DNA from: Candidatus Brevibacterium intestinigallinarum
Lineage (GTDB): Bacteria > Actinomycetota > Actinomycetes > Actinomycetales > Brevibacteriaceae
Length of the DNA stretch: 6,952 bases
Reading direction: 5' to 3'
Assembly: GCA_019117325.1 (NCBI GenBank)
Contig: DWZY01000029.1
Coordinates: 1-6,952, forward strand
The notes beneath the pieces were generated by a model. That model searched no databases and was not told where the DNA came from. It saw only the letters and a list, made by a program, of their open reading frames with translations. The position numbers and the translations under genes are program-made. Below are positions 6,623 through 6,952 of this stretch, piece after piece; within the stretch, counting starts at the first letter, position 1; each line of letters opens with the position of its first letter.

Positions 6623-6836
6623 TCAGCACTTGAGCGCCTCCACGGCCCCCGGTTGTCGGGCGACCGATGAGGCCCTGCGGGTCCGTGCTGAAGTCGCGGC
6701 GTGCCGCACCGTTGACCCGGGCGTCTCCCGCCGCACCGAAGAGGTGTCCGGCGGCCTGCGCGGCCTCGATGATGTTTGTGTGCTGTGCCAGTCGCTGGCC
6801 CACCTCGCTGCCGGACACGAGGACCAGGCGGTCCAC
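6623..6836 (-). pseudogene. Decayed QorB/YtfG-like NAD(P)H:quinone oxidoreductase (NmrA/SDR family) relic
   Basis: Reading the minus strand from 6836, the frame gives VDRLVLVSGSEVGQRLAQH and then TNIIEAAQAAG, closely matching the family region that in E. coli QorB reads VEKLLLISSSEVGQRAPQH. It then jumps at about 6747 to HLFGAAGDARVNGAARRDF (family counterpart GVFIGAAGDGKIASATRADY), and at about 6690 to a C-terminal piece with LIGRPTT (QorB: LIGHPTT). After LIGRPTT (to 6651) the remaining ending AVEALKC-stop (to 6623) is one base out of frame across a run of five C (plus strand 6646-6650). Only about 70 codons remain of a protein normally near 285 residues. The catalytic middle is deleted, and the dinucleotide-binding N-terminus is absent or scrambled upstream (about 6837-6910). 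The enzyme cannot be functional. Family positions are recalled, not searched. Confidence 0.68.
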
Positions 6837-6882
6837 GCGGCGGCCGCACCCGCCTGATCTCCTCGGCGCACCACGCCATCCC

Positions 6883-6888
6883 TATACT
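6883..6888 (+). promoter_or_regulatory. Candidate -10 box for the right-edge gene
   Basis: TATACT differs by one base from the TATAAT consensus and stands out in this GC-rich DNA. The -35 region about 17 nt upstream (6860-6865) is poor. A start near 6895 would give a leader of about 35 nt before the ATG at 6930. Confidence 0.5.
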
Positions 6889-6911
6889 CGGAATCGACCG
6901 GTGCACCCCAC

Positions 6912-6918
6912 GGAAGAG
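6912..6918 (+). promoter_or_regulatory. Ribosome-binding site for the right-edge gene
   Basis: GGAAGAG ends 11 nt before the ATG at 6930. The purine-rich match and the upstream TATACT box support a real gene start here, although the spacing is somewhat long. Confidence 0.5.
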
Positions 6919-6929
6919 CCAACCGTCAC

Positions 6930-6952
6930 ATGACAGGTTTCAACAACGAGCC
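6930..6952 (+). CDS. 5' end of an unidentified gene (cut by window edge)
   Basis: ATG followed by codons for TGFNNEP up to the last base of the window. The call rests on the preceding TATACT and GGAAGAG elements and on the frame being open. Too few residues are visible to recognise a family, and no function is proposed. The reading direction is opposite to the neighbouring relic. Confidence 0.5.

Noticed and set aside
6606..6627. Direct repeat CGTCAGC at 6606-6612 and 6621-6627
   Set aside because: Only 7 bp and two copies, with no associated element or target-site context. Likely chance.
3150..6836. Minus-strand open frame of about 1228 codons
   Set aside because: It is antisense to the carboxylase and the helicase, spans their intergenic region, and its middle is low-complexity Ala/Arg/Gly/Asp as expected for a shadow of GC-biased codons. 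Only its first 62 codons (the QorB-like blocks) show family resemblance.
6667..6933. Plus-strand open frame of 88 codons over the relic
   Set aside because: It lacks a clear ribosome-binding site, has shadow-like composition, and lies antisense to the recognisable QorB-like blocks.
1..6952. Search by eye for CRISPR arrays, insertion-sequence ends, tRNA or rRNA genes, and defence or biosynthetic systems
   Set aside because: No regularly spaced repeats with unique spacers, no transposase-like frame, no cloverleaf-like sequence and no defence-type domains were seen. The window is mostly ordinary chromosomal content.

Overview
The window is very GC-rich with short intergenic gaps, strongly biased GC-ending codons and TGA at every stop seen. 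Together with a single-chain acyl-CoA carboxylase of the actinobacterial LCC type, this points to a high-GC actinomycete (Actinomycetota, perhaps Micrococcales). No 16S or other marker is present, so the genus cannot be named.

Left part (1-4577, + strand): a two-gene lipid-metabolism operon. The 3' portion of an AMP-forming acyl-CoA ligase (1-1347, its 5' end lies outside the window) is followed 8 nt later by a 1073-residue biotin-dependent carboxylase (1356-4577). This protein carries biotin carboxylase, biotin carrier and carboxyltransferase domains in one chain. The ligase would make an acyl-CoA from a carboxylic acid and the carboxylase would carboxylate an acyl-CoA. The sequence does not fix the chain length of either substrate.

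Middle part (4578-6428, + strand): a 324-nt gap with a candidate promoter and two adjacent perfect hairpins leads into a DEAD-box RNA helicase. The frame that contains its Q motif and Walker A has no ATG, GTG or TTG at its beginning. The best-supported start is an ATC at 4902, placed 7 nt after a GAAAGG ribosome-binding site. The helicase ends in a disordered tail of about 98 residues rich in GGRGQ-type repeats.

Right part (6429-6952): short CCTC-N-GAGG repeats, then a strong stem-loop terminator (6517-6550). A minus-strand stretch (about 6836-6623) reads as a decayed, internally deleted and frameshifted remnant of a QorB/YtfG-type NAD(P)H:quinone oxidoreductase of the NmrA/SDR family. At the right edge, a candidate promoter (TATACT) and ribosome-binding site precede the first seven codons of an unidentified + strand gene.

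No defence system, CRISPR array, insertion sequence, tRNA or rRNA was seen. The most unusual items are the apparent ATC start and structured leader of the helicase, the shortened biotin-carrier domain of the carboxylase, and the qorB-like relic.
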